DNA of 64,000 bases, from the NCBI GenBank assembly GCA_020845495.1, contig JADLFM010000141.1, forward strand, positions 62,001 through 126,000, given 5' to 3'. Both the position numbers and the translations under genes were made by a program. The notes below the pieces were generated by a model. That model saw only the letters and a program-made list of their open reading frames with translations. It had not been told where the DNA came from and searched no databases. The stretch is from Chloroflexota bacterium. Its GTDB lineage: Bacteria; Chloroflexota; UBA6077; JACCZL01. Positions within the stretch are counted from its first letter, which is position 1. Each line of letters starts with the position of its first letter. Below, in pieces: positions 16,173 through 25,088 of this stretch.

Positions 16173-17379
16173 GCTCCTCCACCTGGCCGACGTCCACATC
16201 GGGATGGAGAACTACGGCCGTATCGACCCCGAGACCGGCCTTTCCACTCGCCTTCAGGACTTCCTGAATACCCTGGATGAGGCGGTCGACTACGCCATCG
16301 CCGAGCAGGTCGATGCCGCGGTCGTGGCCGGCGACGTCTACAAGTCCCGCGATCCCTCCCCGACCCACCAGCGCGCATTTGCCCGCCGCGTGCTCCGGCT
16401 GACGCGGGCCGGCATCGAGGTCGTGCTCGTGCCGGGTAACCACGACACACCGGCCGCGTCCGGCCGCGCGACGTCGGTTGACATTTTTCGCGAGTTAGAG
16501 TTGCCCAGCGTCACCGTCACGCGGCGGATCGACGTCGTCCGGATCGAGACGCGAAGTGGGCCGCTCCAGGTCGTCAGCCTGCCCTGGATGACGCGCAGCA
16601 CCCTGCTCGCTCGCGACGAGTACAAGAACAAGCCGCTCGATGAGCTTCTCGCCCTGATGGTCCAGTTGACGTCCGGGCGGCTGAACGATATCGCCAGTCA
16701 GCTTGACCCGTCGATTCCAACGGCGCTTGTGGGGCACGCCCACGTCTTCGGAGCACGGGTTGGCGCGGAGCGACTGCTCACCCTGGGCGCCGATCCGATG
16801 CTGAACGTCAGCATGCTCGATCTGCCGAACGTGGATTACATCGCCCTCGGTCACATCCACAAGCATCAGGCCGTTGCGACCGGCCGGACGCCGGCCGTGT
16901 ACGCCGGCAGCATCAATCGGGTCGACTTCAGCGAGGAGCACGAGGACAAGGGCTTCGTGACGATCGAGCTTCAGAAGGGCAAAGCCGACTGGGAGTTCCG
17001 GCCGGTCAAGGCGCGCCCCTTCCTGACGATCCGCGCCGAGCCGCTCACCGAGAACCCCACCGACGAGGTCGTGAAGACGGTCCTCAAGGCCGGGCCGCGC
17101 GTCGAGGGCGCCATCATCCGACTCCAGCTCGTCGGGCCGCGTAGTCGACTCCAGGCGATCGACGAGCGCGAAGTCCGCAAGCACCTGACCGGCGCGGAGT
17201 ATGTGACCCCGATCCAGCGCGAACTGACCGACGAGGCGCGCGTCCGGCTGCTTGGGGCCGACCTGACCGGCAAGTCGCCGCTGGAGCTACTGGGCCTCTA
17301 CTTCGAGCGCCAACAGACCGTCTCACCAGAGCGCCGCGAGCAACTTCTCGCTTATGCTCGCGGCCTGCTAACCGAATGA
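16165..17379 (+). CDS. sbcD: Mre11/SbcD-family exonuclease
   Basis: 404 residues. The calcineurin-like phosphoesterase motifs are all present in order: LHLADVHIG (metal ligands), VVAGDVYKSRDPS, VPGNHDTP, VGHAHVFGA and LGHIHKHQA. A C-terminal capping region follows. As Mre11/SbcD it supplies the Mn-dependent 3'-5' exonuclease and endonuclease of the Mre11-Rad50 end-processing complex. Its start overlaps the herA stop by 8 bp, and rad50 follows after ~200 bp. The length matches archaeal and bacterial Mre11-like proteins. Coupling to HerA-NurA mirrors the archaeal gene order. Confidence 0.92.
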   Translation: MIKLLHLADVHIGMENYGRIDPETGLSTRLQDFLNTLDEAVDYAIAEQVDAAVVAGDVYKSRDPSPTHQRAFARRVLRLTRAGIEVVLVPGNHDTPAASGRATSVDIFRELELPSVTVTRRIDVVRIETRSGPLQVVSLPWMTRSTLLARDEYKNKPLDELLALMVQLTSGRLNDIASQLDPSIPTALVGHAHVFGARVGAERLLTLGADPMLNVSMLDLPNVDYIALGHIHKHQAVATGRTPAVYAGSINRVDFSEEHEDKGFVTIELQKGKADWEFRPVKARPFLTIRAEPLTENPTDEVVKTVLKAGPRVEGAIIRLQLVGPRSRLQAIDEREVRKHLTGAEYVTPIQRELTDEARVRLLGADLTGKSPLELLGLYFERQQTVSPERREQLLAYARGLLTE

Positions 17380-17575
17380 CCGGCATCCGACGCCGAGCGC
17401 CCATTCCCACCTGCCAGCGTTTCGGCGCACTCGTCAGCCCACGACTCGTACACCGGCTGCCTGTGCCCTCGACGGCGCCACACCATACGGCCCGCCACTC
17501 CCGACTCGCTCGTTACGCGTCACTCACCATTCACCCCTCGCTTCCCACCAGTCGCTACCGAGGAGGCGCGCCTGC

Positions 17576-20155
17576 ATGATCCCCGTTCGGCTCGCCATCC
17601 GGAACTTCATGTCTTACACCGACATCCACGATCCGCTCGTCTTCGACGGCATTCACGTTGCCTGCCTCTCCGGCGAGAACGGCGCCGGCAAATCGACGAT
17701 CCTCGACGCGATCACCTGGGCACTCTGGGGCCAGTCGCGGGCGGGATCGGGCAGCGCCGCCCACTTGATCCATACCGGCAAAACCGATATGGAGGTCGAC
17801 TTCGAGTTCATCCTGGCCGAGCAGACCTATCGAGTCATCCGCAAGTGGACCGCTCCCCGCAGCGGGAAGGGTAGCGGGACGAGCGTCCTCGAACTGTCGG
17901 TGCGCGACGGCGACCACTTCCGCTCGATCAGCGGCAACACCCTGCGCGACACCGAGCAGAAGATCATCGGCCTGCTGCGGATGACCTACACCACCTTCAC
18001 CAATGCCTCGTTCATCCTCCAAAACCGCGCCGACGCCTTCACCACCCGCACGCCGGCCGAGCGGAAGCAGGTGCTGGCCGATATTCTGGAGCTTGCAGAA
18101 TACGACCGGCTCCAGCAGCGGGCGCGCGACGAGGTATCGGCGCGCGATAGCCGCCACCGCGAGCTAGAAGCTCGGCTCCGCGAGGCCGACGACGAGCTAC
18201 GCACCCGCCCGACCTACGAAGCCGAACGCGACCGCCTCCAGGCCCGCCTCGTCGAGCTGGACGCGCAGATCGTGGAGGATGAGGGCGTGCTGACGCGGCT
18301 GCGCGAGGAAGTCGCCCGGCTGGCCGGCCGCGAGCGCGACCTGTCGGAGACGGTCGAGCGGATCGCGACGGCTGAGAGCGACGTCAAGCGGTTGCGCGGC
18401 CAGATCGCCGAGCACGAGCGAGCCATCGGGCAGGACGAGAAGATCCTGGCCCAGGCCGAGGACATCGAGCGAGGCGCGGCCGACCTGGAGTGCGCCCGCG
18501 CCGCCGAGCAGCAGCTTGGAGACCGTTTCCAGATCCACGCCCGCCTCCGCGACGAACGCGGCGGCCTCGAGAAGCAGGTGGCGACGGCCCGCACCCGTAT
18601 CGAGACGGAGTTGAGGAACGTCCGAAAACACCTCCAGCGCCACGAGTCCGAGGCCGAGCGTCTCGCCGAGCACGAGCAGGCCGAGATGCGCGCCCGCGAC
18701 GACCGCGCCGAACTGGAACGCATCCAGGCACGCCAGGCCGGGTTGGAGCGCGACCTTGGAGCCACGCGCGAGCAGGCCGCCGAGCTACGCGGCACGAATG
18801 ACGGCCTCAAGCGCGAGATGAAGGCTCTCCGCGAAAAGATCGACACGATCGCGGATGCGCCGATCTGTCCGACCTGCCAGAGTGCGCTGGATCCGGTGGC
18901 TCGCGCATCGCTCCAAAAGCAATACACGGCCGAAGGGAAGGCCCAGCGCGCCCAGTACGACGAGAACCGCGCCCGCGCCAAGGATCTGGACGGCCTCATC
19001 GCGCAGCGAGAGACCGATGTGGCACGGCTCATCGCGGAAGCCCACGCCCTCGCCGATGCCGACCGTCGGTTGGCGACCGCCGAGCACGCTGCCGCCGCCG
19101 CCCGCAAGGCCCAGACCGAAGCGGAAGCGGCGCGCGCTGAGGTGGCGAAGCTCGACGAGGCGTTGGCGAGGCAGAGCTACGCCGTGGCCGAGACCGCGAA
19201 GCTCGCCGAGCTGACCCGGAAGCTGGACGCGCTCGGCTACGACGAGGTAACGCACCGGCGCGTCCGTCAGGAGGTCGCGCGGCTGGCCGGCTACGAACCG
19301 CTTGCCCGCAGCCTTCACACGGCGCGCGAGATGTCGGCGGTACGCCGCGAAGCGCTTCAACACGCGCGTGACGCCCTCCGCGATGCTGAAACACGCCTGG
19401 CCGGAGAGCGGAAGCGCGCTCAGACGCTCCGCGAGGAGATCCGCGACCTACCGGCCCTCCGAACGAAGGCTAGCACGGCCGATACGAAACTCCAGGGGCT
19501 CCGCCGCGAGCATACCGAGGCAGTGAGCGCGTTCGGCGAGACCCGTCAACGCCTCGCTTACCTGGAGCGGCTGGAAGAGCTGCGTAAGGAGCGGCTCGGC
19601 GAGCTCGAGGTGGTGCTGCGCGACAAGGGGCTGTTCCAGGATCTAGCCGTCGCCTTTGGCAAGAACGGCATCCAGGCAATGCTCATCGAGACGGCCATAC
19701 CCGAGCTCGAAGACGAGGCGAACCGGCTGCTCGCTCAGATGACCGACAGCCGAATGCACGTCAACTTTCTGACCCAGCGCACCAGAGCGAGCGGCGAGGG
19801 CCAGATCGAGACCCTCGACATCGTCATCAACGACCAACTGGGGAGCCGCCCCTATGAGCTGTACTCGGGCGGCGAAGCGTTCCGCGTGAACTTCGCGATC
19901 CGGATCGCGCTGTCCACCTTGCTGGCCCGGCGAGCCGGAGCGCGCCTTCAAACGTTAGTGATCGACGAGGGCTTCGGGAGCCAGGACCACGAAGGCCGCG
20001 AGCGACTCGTCGAGGCGATCAAGGGCGTCGAAGACGAGTTCGCGATGATCCTGGTGATTACCCATCTCGACGACCTGAAGGAGCGCTTCCCGGTCCGGAT
20101 CGACGTACGCAAGACGGCTCTGGGCTCGGTGTTCACCACCGAATGGGCCGCCTGA
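17576..20155 (+). CDS. sbcC: Rad50/SbcC-family SMC-like ATPase
   Basis: 859 residues. The N-terminal half-ATPase has Walker A GENGAGKST and the family start RLAIRNFMSYTD, with a Q-loop near FILQNRADAF. Two long coiled-coil arms flank a zinc hook with C431-P-T-C434 (CPTCQSALD). The C-terminal half has the signature LYSGGEAFRVNFAIRIALS, Walker B LVIDEGFGSQD and the H-loop VITHLDDLKERF. It tethers and regulates Mre11 at DNA ends. A gaggagg site lies 9 bases upstream of the ATG. The arms are somewhat shorter than those of E. coli SbcC and near the archaeal Rad50 length. Confidence 0.95.
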   Translation: MIPVRLAIRNFMSYTDIHDPLVFDGIHVACLSGENGAGKSTILDAITWALWGQSRAGSGSAAHLIHTGKTDMEVDFEFILAEQTYRVIRKWTAPRSGKGSGTSVLELSVRDGDHFRSISGNTLRDTEQKIIGLLRMTYTTFTNASFILQNRADAFTTRTPAERKQVLADILELAEYDRLQQRARDEVSARDSRHRELEARLREADDELRTRPTYEAERDRLQARLVELDAQIVEDEGVLTRLREEVARLAGRERDLSETVERIATAESDVKRLRGQIAEHERAIGQDEKILAQAEDIERGAADLECARAAEQQLGDRFQIHARLRDERGGLEKQVATARTRIETELRNVRKHLQRHESEAERLAEHEQAEMRARDDRAELERIQARQAGLERDLGATREQAAELRGTNDGLKREMKALREKIDTIADAPICPTCQSALDPVARASLQKQYTAEGKAQRAQYDENRARAKDLDGLIAQRETDVARLIAEAHALADADRRLATAEHAAAAARKAQTEAEAARAEVAKLDEALARQSYAVAETAKLAELTRKLDALGYDEVTHRRVRQEVARLAGYEPLARSLHTAREMSAVRREALQHARDALRDAETRLAGERKRAQTLREEIRDLPALRTKASTADTKLQGLRREHTEAVSAFGETRQRLAYLERLEELRKERLGELEVVLRDKGLFQDLAVAFGKNGIQAMLIETAIPELEDEANRLLAQMTDSRMHVNFLTQRTRASGEGQIETLDIVINDQLGSRPYELYSGGEAFRVNFAIRIALSTLLARRAGARLQTLVIDEGFGSQDHEGRERLVEAIKGVEDEFAMILVITHLDDLKERFPVRIDVRKTALGSVFTTEWAA

Positions 20156-20569
20156 CTCGACAGACGAGCCACCCCCGTGTATCCTGGCTCCGCTCGACGC
20201 CACTCACCGCGACCCTGGCGGGAGACGATCGGCACAGCGCCGATTGCGCCCGGGACGCAACGGGTGGCGCGTGCGCGAACGGCAGTGAAAACACGGGTGG
20301 AGATGGAGACTCCAGCCCCAATCGACGACAGGACGGCGCCGGTGCCGATCCGCTATGATGCCGAGCCTGTCCGACCCCCGGGGTCGGGCATCACGGACGG
20401 GGCCTCTCGAACGTTTGGGAGAGAGGGGCCAATCGCGGAGGCTGTGATTGGTTTGTGATAAGCGTCGGGTTGACCGTGGCGGACCGAGCCCCTACGATGC
20501 GGGGGCTACGCTCCGGCGGGTACGCACCAGCGCTCCCCGTATCTTTCGCTGGAAAGGCGTCGCCACGCG
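20156..20569. other. Intergenic leader with hairpins, no gene
   Basis: This 414-bp gap carries no convincing ORF. It holds a 17-nt palindrome (20371-20387, ccgacccc-c-ggggtcgg) and a second stem (ggcctctc at 20401-20408 pairing with gaggggcc at 20423-20430). A promoter-like pair follows at 20470-20498. The transcript from that promoter would have a ~70-nt leader before the LysM gene. The two stems lie upstream of the promoter and could terminate transcription from rad50. No riboswitch class was recognised. Confidence 0.5.
20470..20498 (+). promoter_or_regulatory. Sigma-70-type promoter for the LysM/M23 gene
   Basis: ttgacc (20470-20475) and tacgat (20493-20498) are separated by 17 bp, a good match to the -35/-10 consensus and spacing. 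It points toward the LysM/M23 gene starting at 20570. Confidence 0.55.
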
Positions 20570-21916
20570 ATGACCGATCCCACTCGTCAGTGCCTTCTCA
20601 GGCGCTGTGTGCTCGCTCCCCTGGCAGCTTGTAGATCGTCGCTCCGCCTTCCCGCTCCGGCCGCTCTCCTGGCCGTTCGGGCGGTTTCTGGTTCCCTCTC
20701 GGTGAAGCGCCCGCTCAACGGCGTGCTCGCCGCCGCGCTTCTCAGCGCAACGCTCCTCACACCGGCCTCGGCAGCCTTCGCGCAGATGGCCACGGGTCCG
20801 GACAGTGGCGGGGTTCAGACGGCAGCCAACGTCGACGACCCGGCGCCGGATGCGGCGACGGCGTCTGCTGCGCCGGCCGATTCGGTGACTGACGCGCCAC
20901 CTGAGGCGGCTAGTGCCGATCGGGCGCCTGCCGACAGTAGCACGGGTACTGCCGACGATGCCTCGGCCACGCCCTCCCCCACGGCAACGCCGCCGGCGAC
21001 AGCAACCGTCTATGTCGTGCAGAAGGGCGACACTCTCTTCTCGATCGCCCGGCGTCACGGTGTGACGGTGGATGCGATTCTCTGGGCCAACAAGCTGAAC
21101 AACCCGGACGTCGTCAAGCTAGGCCAGAAGCTCACCATTCCGCCGGCTACTGGCAAGCTTCACGTCGTACAGGACGGCGACACGCTGGAGGGCCTGGCGC
21201 AGAGCTACGGCGTATCGAAGGCCGGGATCGTCGCGGTCAATGGCCTGTCGGACGACGCGACGCTGAACGCGGGCGACCGTCTGCTCGTCCCGGTCGCGGT
21301 CCATGCCCCGACAGTCGACCCGGCGCTCGGGCCGGCTCCGGTGATGGCTGCCAGCACTGGAGCGTCGGTATCGATCCAGTCGACGGGCACGCCACCGCCA
21401 CTCGTCGCGTCGGCCGCACCGTCACTGGTCCAGGCAGCCGCGAGTCCGTCCCCCTCACCGAGCCCGTCCGCCACGCCGAAGCCGACTGGCTCGCCGACCG
21501 TCACGGTTACGAACCGGAAGCTGCCAAAACTCACCTGGCCGGTGACGCCCAAGAAGCCGTTGATCGGCCTCTCCCAGGGCTTCGTGGCCTCGGTACACAC
21601 CGGGGTGGATATTGCCGCGCCCCAGGGAACGACGGTCATGGCCGCGGCAGCGGGTACGGTCAAACTGGCGGAGAAGAACCCATCCGGCTTCAACGGCTAC
21701 GGCTGGATTGTGATCCTCGACCACGGCGACGGTATCACCACCTGGTACGCCCACCTGAGCAACTTCAACGTGAAGGAAGGTGACAAGGTGGAGGCCGGCC
21801 AGAAGATCGGGGAGGTCGGCGCGACAGGCCGGGCAGAGGGCACCCATCTCCACTTCGAGTTGCGGGTGAATCAGACCGCTATCGACCCACGTCTCGCTCT
21901 GCCGTCCGGCTCCTGA
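20570..21916 (+). CDS. LysM and M23-peptidase cell-wall hydrolase
   Basis: 448 residues. A long N-terminal region contains a signal-like segment (VLAAALLSATLLTPASAAFA), so the true start may be the in-frame GTG at 20702. A Thr/Ala/Asp-rich spacer leads to LysM 1 (YVVQKGDTLFSIARRHGV, about 147-190) and LysM 2 (HVVQDGDTLEGLAQSYGV, about 197-242). A Pro/Ser linker precedes an M23 domain with both metal motifs, HTGVDIA and HLHFEL, so it should be an active LytM-type endopeptidase cutting peptidoglycan cross-links outside the cell. It is a single gene between a promoter and a strong hairpin. Confidence 0.93.
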   Translation: MTDPTRQCLLRRCVLAPLAACRSSLRLPAPAALLAVRAVSGSLSVKRPLNGVLAAALLSATLLTPASAAFAQMATGPDSGGVQTAANVDDPAPDAATASAAPADSVTDAPPEAASADRAPADSSTGTADDASATPSPTATPPATATVYVVQKGDTLFSIARRHGVTVDAILWANKLNNPDVVKLGQKLTIPPATGKLHVVQDGDTLEGLAQSYGVSKAGIVAVNGLSDDATLNAGDRLLVPVAVHAPTVDPALGPAPVMAASTGASVSIQSTGTPPPLVASAAPSLVQAAASPSPSPSPSATPKPTGSPTVTVTNRKLPKLTWPVTPKKPLIGLSQGFVASVHTGVDIAAPQGTTVMAAAAGTVKLAEKNPSGFNGYGWIVILDHGDGITTWYAHLSNFNVKEGDKVEAGQKIGEVGATGRAEGTHLHFELRVNQTAIDPRLALPSGS

Positions 21917-21932
21917 CCGGCTCTGCTTCCTG

Positions 21933-21976
21933 AGTTACTGGCTCGGAGCGCTCTCACGCGCTCCGAGCCAGTAACT
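21933..21976 (+). terminator. 19-bp perfect hairpin after the LysM/M23 gene
   Basis: The arms at 21933-21951 and 21958-21976 are perfectly complementary over 19 bp, with a 6-nt loop (tctcac). It begins 16 bases after the stop codon. No T-run follows directly (gcgtcttgccc), so termination would depend on the stem, or the hairpin stabilises the mRNA 3' end. Confidence 0.7.
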
Positions 21977-22608
21977 GCGTCTTGCCCAGTTGCGAGGGGA
22001 TCTTCTGGATGCTGGGATCTCTCCTCGATGGCCACGCACACCACACGCAGACCAAGAGTAGCGTGCTGGCGTCAAGCGCAGCATTTCAGGCGTAGGCAAG
22101 CACGCGTGGCTGCCCCGGCCGCTACAGACTGGCATGGCCGAGGCTCCAGGGCCATTACCGGCTGGCAGGCCGCCGCTCTGCGCTGGCATAGCTGCCGCTC
22201 TGCGCTGGCATAGCTGCCGCTCTGTGCTGGCATGAAAGTGCTCGAGAGCACCCCTCTGAAGGCACTCCAAGACCGCTCCGCGTGAGAGTTCCCCACCGGC
22301 TCTCCGAGAATACTCGTGGCACGCGCTTTGCCGCGCTGCGCGCTGACGAGCCTGGCAGGCGCCTGGGGATGCAGATAGTCGACACATACCGTGTGTGGTG
22401 CGTCGAAGCGGCTCACAGGTGAGTCTTAGCTAGCGCTCATGCCGCTATAGAGAGAAGTGTTGACGCACCTGGCACGTAGCCGACCTCGAGCGCCTGACAC
22501 CAGATTATCGTCGCGCCGCGCGGCCTGGGAAACCGCCTTCAGACGGAGGGCAGCCGGTCGGATCGATTGGACACGCAGCGTCGCACTCAGGTGCAGGGAA
22601 AGATTGCC
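21977..22608. other. Long intergenic region without a gene
   Basis: About 630 bp between the wall hydrolase and the alpha/beta hydrolase with no ORF that looks coding. It contains a 22-bp triplicated repeat (22168-22233). Nothing else identifiable was seen. Small ORFs here are low-complexity readings of the repeat. Confidence 0.5.
22168..22233. repeat. Three 22-bp tandem repeats
   Basis: The units at 22168-22189, 22190-22211 and 22212-22233 read (a/g)gc(t/c)gccgctctg(c/t)gctggcat. The second and third differ at one base. They are non-coding and lie in a long gene-free gap. Confidence 0.9.
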
Positions 22609-23487
22609 ATGACATCCAGTATCGTTCGCGACTCCGCCATGAACCTCCCCGTCAAAGTCGCGGGCGGCTCGACCATCATCACCCGCGATGGGACCGAGAT
22701 CTACTACAAGGACTGGGGCGAAGGTCCGGTTGTCGCATTCTCCCACGGCTGGCCGTTGAACGCCGATGCCTGGGACGGGCAGATGCTTTTTCTCGCGCAG
22801 AACGGCTACCGGGTCGTCGCACATGACCGCCGGGGGCACGGTCGGTCCAGCCAGGCGGCTACCGGGAACGACATGAACGGCTATGCCGATGACCTCGCGG
22901 CCGTTATCGAGGTGCTCGATCTCACGGGGGTTACGCTGGTGGGCCACTCCACCGGTGGCGGGGAAGTTGCGCGCTACATCGGCCGGCACGGAACGCGCCG
23001 GGTCGCCAAGGCGGTGCTGATCGCCGCCGTGCCGCCAATCATGGTGCAGACGCCCGCACATCCCGAGGGCTTGCCGATCCAGATCTTCGACGACCTGCGG
23101 CGGGCGCTCGCCCAAAACCGCTCGCAGTTCTACCGGGACTTTGCGCTGCTGTTCTATGGCGCCAATCGACCGGGTGCTAACGTTCCGCAGGCGACGCTCG
23201 ACCAGTTCTGGCTCTGGAGCATGCAGGCTGGCCTCGAGAACGCCTATGAGTGCATCAAGGCGTTCTCCGAGACCGACTTTACCGAGGATCTCAGGAAGAT
23301 CGACGTGCCGACTCTGCTGCTGCACGGCGAGGACGACCAGATCGTCCCCATCCGTGATTCGTCGATGAAGTCGGCTCGGCTCATCAACGGCGCCAGGGAG
23401 GTGTACTACCCAGGCGCACCGCATGGACTGACGACGACCCATCAGGGCCAGGTCAATGCCGAGCTGCTGGCGTTCCTCCGGAGCTAG
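22609..23487 (+). CDS. Alpha/beta hydrolase (non-heme chloroperoxidase-like)
   Basis: 292 residues from the ATG at 22609. The alpha/beta-hydrolase plan is clear: oxyanion-hole [11 protein letters not shown], nucleophile elbow GHSTGGGEV, acid in [11 protein letters not shown] and the catalytic His in [10 protein letters not shown]. The segments DRRGHGRS and FYGANRPG, plus the overall length, are typical of cofactor-free chloroperoxidase/esterase-like enzymes (C-C or perhydrolase activity). The halogenating activity of this group is usually a side reaction, so esterase or perhydrolase is as likely. The upstream in-frame start at 22567 lacks support. Confidence 0.9.
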   Translation: MTSSIVRDSAMNLPVKVAGGSTIITRDGTEIYYKDWGEGPVVAFSHGWPLNADAWDGQMLFLAQNGYRVVAHDRRGHGRSSQAATGNDMNGYADDLAAVIEVLDLTGVTLVGHSTGGGEVARYIGRHGTRRVAKAVLIAAVPPIMVQTPAHPEGLPIQIFDDLRRALAQNRSQFYRDFALLFYGANRPGANVPQATLDQFWLWSMQAGLENAYECIKAFSETDFTEDLRKIDVPTLLLHGEDDQIVPIRDSSMKSARLINGAREVYYPGAPHGLTTTHQGQVNAELLAFLRS

Positions 23488-23561
23488 CGTCCGCTCCTTC
23501 TCGGAGCCAGCGGCGACCCGCGGGCCTCGCAGAGCTCTGCCCAACGTCAGAAGGATGAGCC

Positions 23562-24317
23562 ATGAAGATCGTGGTTATTGGCGGTACCGGGCTGATCGGT
23601 TCGAAGCTGGTTGCCAGGCTCACCGCGCGTGGTCATGAGGCACTTGCGGCATCGCCCAGTACGGGCGTCAATTCGCTCACTGGCCAGGGCCTGCCCGAGG
23701 CGCTCCAGGGCGCCTCGGTAGTGGTTGATGTGTCGAACTCGCAGTCCTTCGAGGACGATGCCGTTATGGCGTTCTTCCGGACGTCGACGGGCAACCTGCT
23801 CGCGGCGGAGCAGGTTGCCGGGGTGGGCCATCATGTCGCGCTATCGGTCGTGGGGGCCAGGCGCCTGTCGGAGAGTGGTTACCTGCGCGCCAAGATCGCC
23901 CAGGAGCAGTTGATCGAGGAGTCTTCCATCCCCTACTCGATCGTCCACGCGACGCAATTCTTTGAGTTCGTCGAGTCCATTGCGGCTGCGGCGACCACCG
24001 GGAACGTCGTTCGACTAGCGCCGGTGCTGATACAGCCAGTGGCCGCTGACGACGTCGCTGCGGCCGTCGCCCGTATCGCCATGGGCTCGCCGATCCATGG
24101 CACCATCGAGGTTGCCGGGCCGGAGCAGTTTCGCCTCGACGAGCTGATCCGTATGGCGTTGAGTGCACGCCACAGTCAGCTCGAGGTGATCACCGATCCC
24201 CATGCTCGCTACTTCGGCGCACAACTGGACGAGCGCGCCCTCCTCCCCGGCGATGGAGCGCTCCTATCTGAGACCCGGTTCGAGGACTGGCTTCGCGCAC
24301 CCGCGCGCCAGCGGTAG
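23562..24317 (+). CDS. NmrA-like atypical SDR (NAD(P)-binding)
   Basis: 251 residues starting KIVVIGGTGLIGSKLVARL, the GxxGxxG dinucleotide fold of atypical SDRs. No YxxxK active site appears in classical form, though SGYLRAKIAQEQLI occupies the equivalent helix. IPYSIVHATQFFEFV and the late VAADDVAAAVARIA resemble NmrA/HSCARG- or NAD(P)H-azoreductase-like proteins acting as reductases or redox sensors. An aaggatgag site precedes the ATG. It follows the alpha/beta hydrolase by 74 bp on the same strand and may be cotranscribed. Confidence 0.88.
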   Translation: MKIVVIGGTGLIGSKLVARLTARGHEALAASPSTGVNSLTGQGLPEALQGASVVVDVSNSQSFEDDAVMAFFRTSTGNLLAAEQVAGVGHHVALSVVGARRLSESGYLRAKIAQEQLIEESSIPYSIVHATQFFEFVESIAAAATTGNVVRLAPVLIQPVAADDVAAAVARIAMGSPIHGTIEVAGPEQFRLDELIRMALSARHSQLEVITDPHARYFGAQLDERALLPGDGALLSETRFEDWLRAPARQR

Positions 24318-24445
24318 GCGACAGGGTGCCTTGCCACTACCACGGCACACCACACAACACCTGAGTTGGCGACGCCATCCGGGCAGCCGGCGAGCAGGCT
24401 GGCTGACGCCATGTGTGCCCCTGACTGTGCCCCTACGCCTGAAAA

Positions 24446-24475
24446 CGCCCCTCCGAGAGTCTTCTCGGAGGGGCG
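24446..24475 (-). terminator. Rho-independent terminator of the truncated tRNA copy
   Basis: Perfect 13-bp stem: cgcccctccgaga at 24446-24458 and tctcggaggggcg at 24463-24475, with a 4-nt loop. On the minus strand it is followed by TTTTC. It lies ~20 bases past the 3' end of the tRNA fragment at 24496-24539, so it looks like the original terminator of that tRNA gene. Confidence 0.75.
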
Positions 24476-24495
24476 TGCCCTATCTGGTAGGGACT

Positions 24496-24539
24496 GGTGG
24501 CGAGGGGGAGATTCGAACTCCCGACCAAGGGCTTATGAG
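24496..24539 (-). pseudogene. tRNA-Met 3' fragment (putative att site, left end of island)
   Basis: These 44 bp are identical to 28369-28412, which cover the anticodon-to-3'-end part of the intact tRNA-Met. The match stops abruptly at 24539, just past the anticodon loop, so the D-arm and 5' acceptor strand are missing. A displaced tRNA 3' end is the classic footprint of an element that integrated into the tRNA gene. Confidence 0.8.
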
Positions 24540-24701
24540 GGAACTGGCCTGACGAACAGGGGATTCGGGGGTTTGCGCCAAGACCCCTTGGCAGAACCGC
24601 CGTCTCTAGCTCACGAGTCCCCTGTCCCTAGTCCCCTTTTCACGTGCAAGGTCACCCTCTCCTGGTCGAACCATAAGTGGTTGCTGACCCAGGCTGAGAG
24701 A

Positions 24702-24910
24702 CTACGTCCCTCGGCGCGTCTCGCATGCTCGCTCCTCTCCGGTGGGCTGGTCGGCGAGGTCGAGCAGATCGACCTGAGCCACGGCGCGGATGACCATCGG
24801 CCCAATCGTCTCCCTCATCTGGTGACCATCAACGCGGGCCATCCTCCTACTCGAACATGCTCGGCCGCATCGTCAACTGCCGCGGCTGAGTCCAGTAGCG
24901 CCCGCATCAT
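24702..24910 (-). other. Two tiny overlapping ORFs, possible gene remnant
   Basis: On the minus strand a 31-codon ORF (24910 to 24815, beginning MMRALLDSAAAVDDAAEHV) overlaps by ATGA a 38-codon ORF (24818 to 24702, beginning MRETIGPMVIRAV). The first reading frame stays open ~110 bases upstream of its ATG without an earlier start. Amino-acid use looks protein-like, but there is no clear ribosome-binding site and no family recognised. They may be the tail of a degraded gene. The rest of 24540-25088 shows nothing else identifiable. Confidence 0.25.
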
Positions 24911-25088
24911 GTCCCGGGTGTAGCCATGCCCGGCTACTTCTCGGTAACACCAGCGCTGCTCGACGATGACCCGTGTTGGCGGCCTGCCGGGGCTGCTGTC
25001 AGCCGTCAGGCAATTATCCCTCTTGACGTTCGCTCATCACGGAGGCCGGCCGATGTGCTGCTCTCAGTGTCATCTCGCGCCCCCTGGG

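Noticed and set aside
20340..20569. c-di-AMP (ydaO/yuaA) riboswitch upstream of the wall hydrolase
   Set aside because: The conserved core of that riboswitch is not present, and the promoter-like pair lies after the stems.
24496..24580. Second tRNA-Met gene
   Set aside because: Only the 3' portion matches; the sequence after 24539 cannot form the D-arm or pair with the acceptor strand.
24540..24640. Insertion inside a tRNA copy, because gagtcccctg recurs at about 24615
   Set aside because: The 10-base match is short and the following sequence does not continue as tRNA, so chance is likely.
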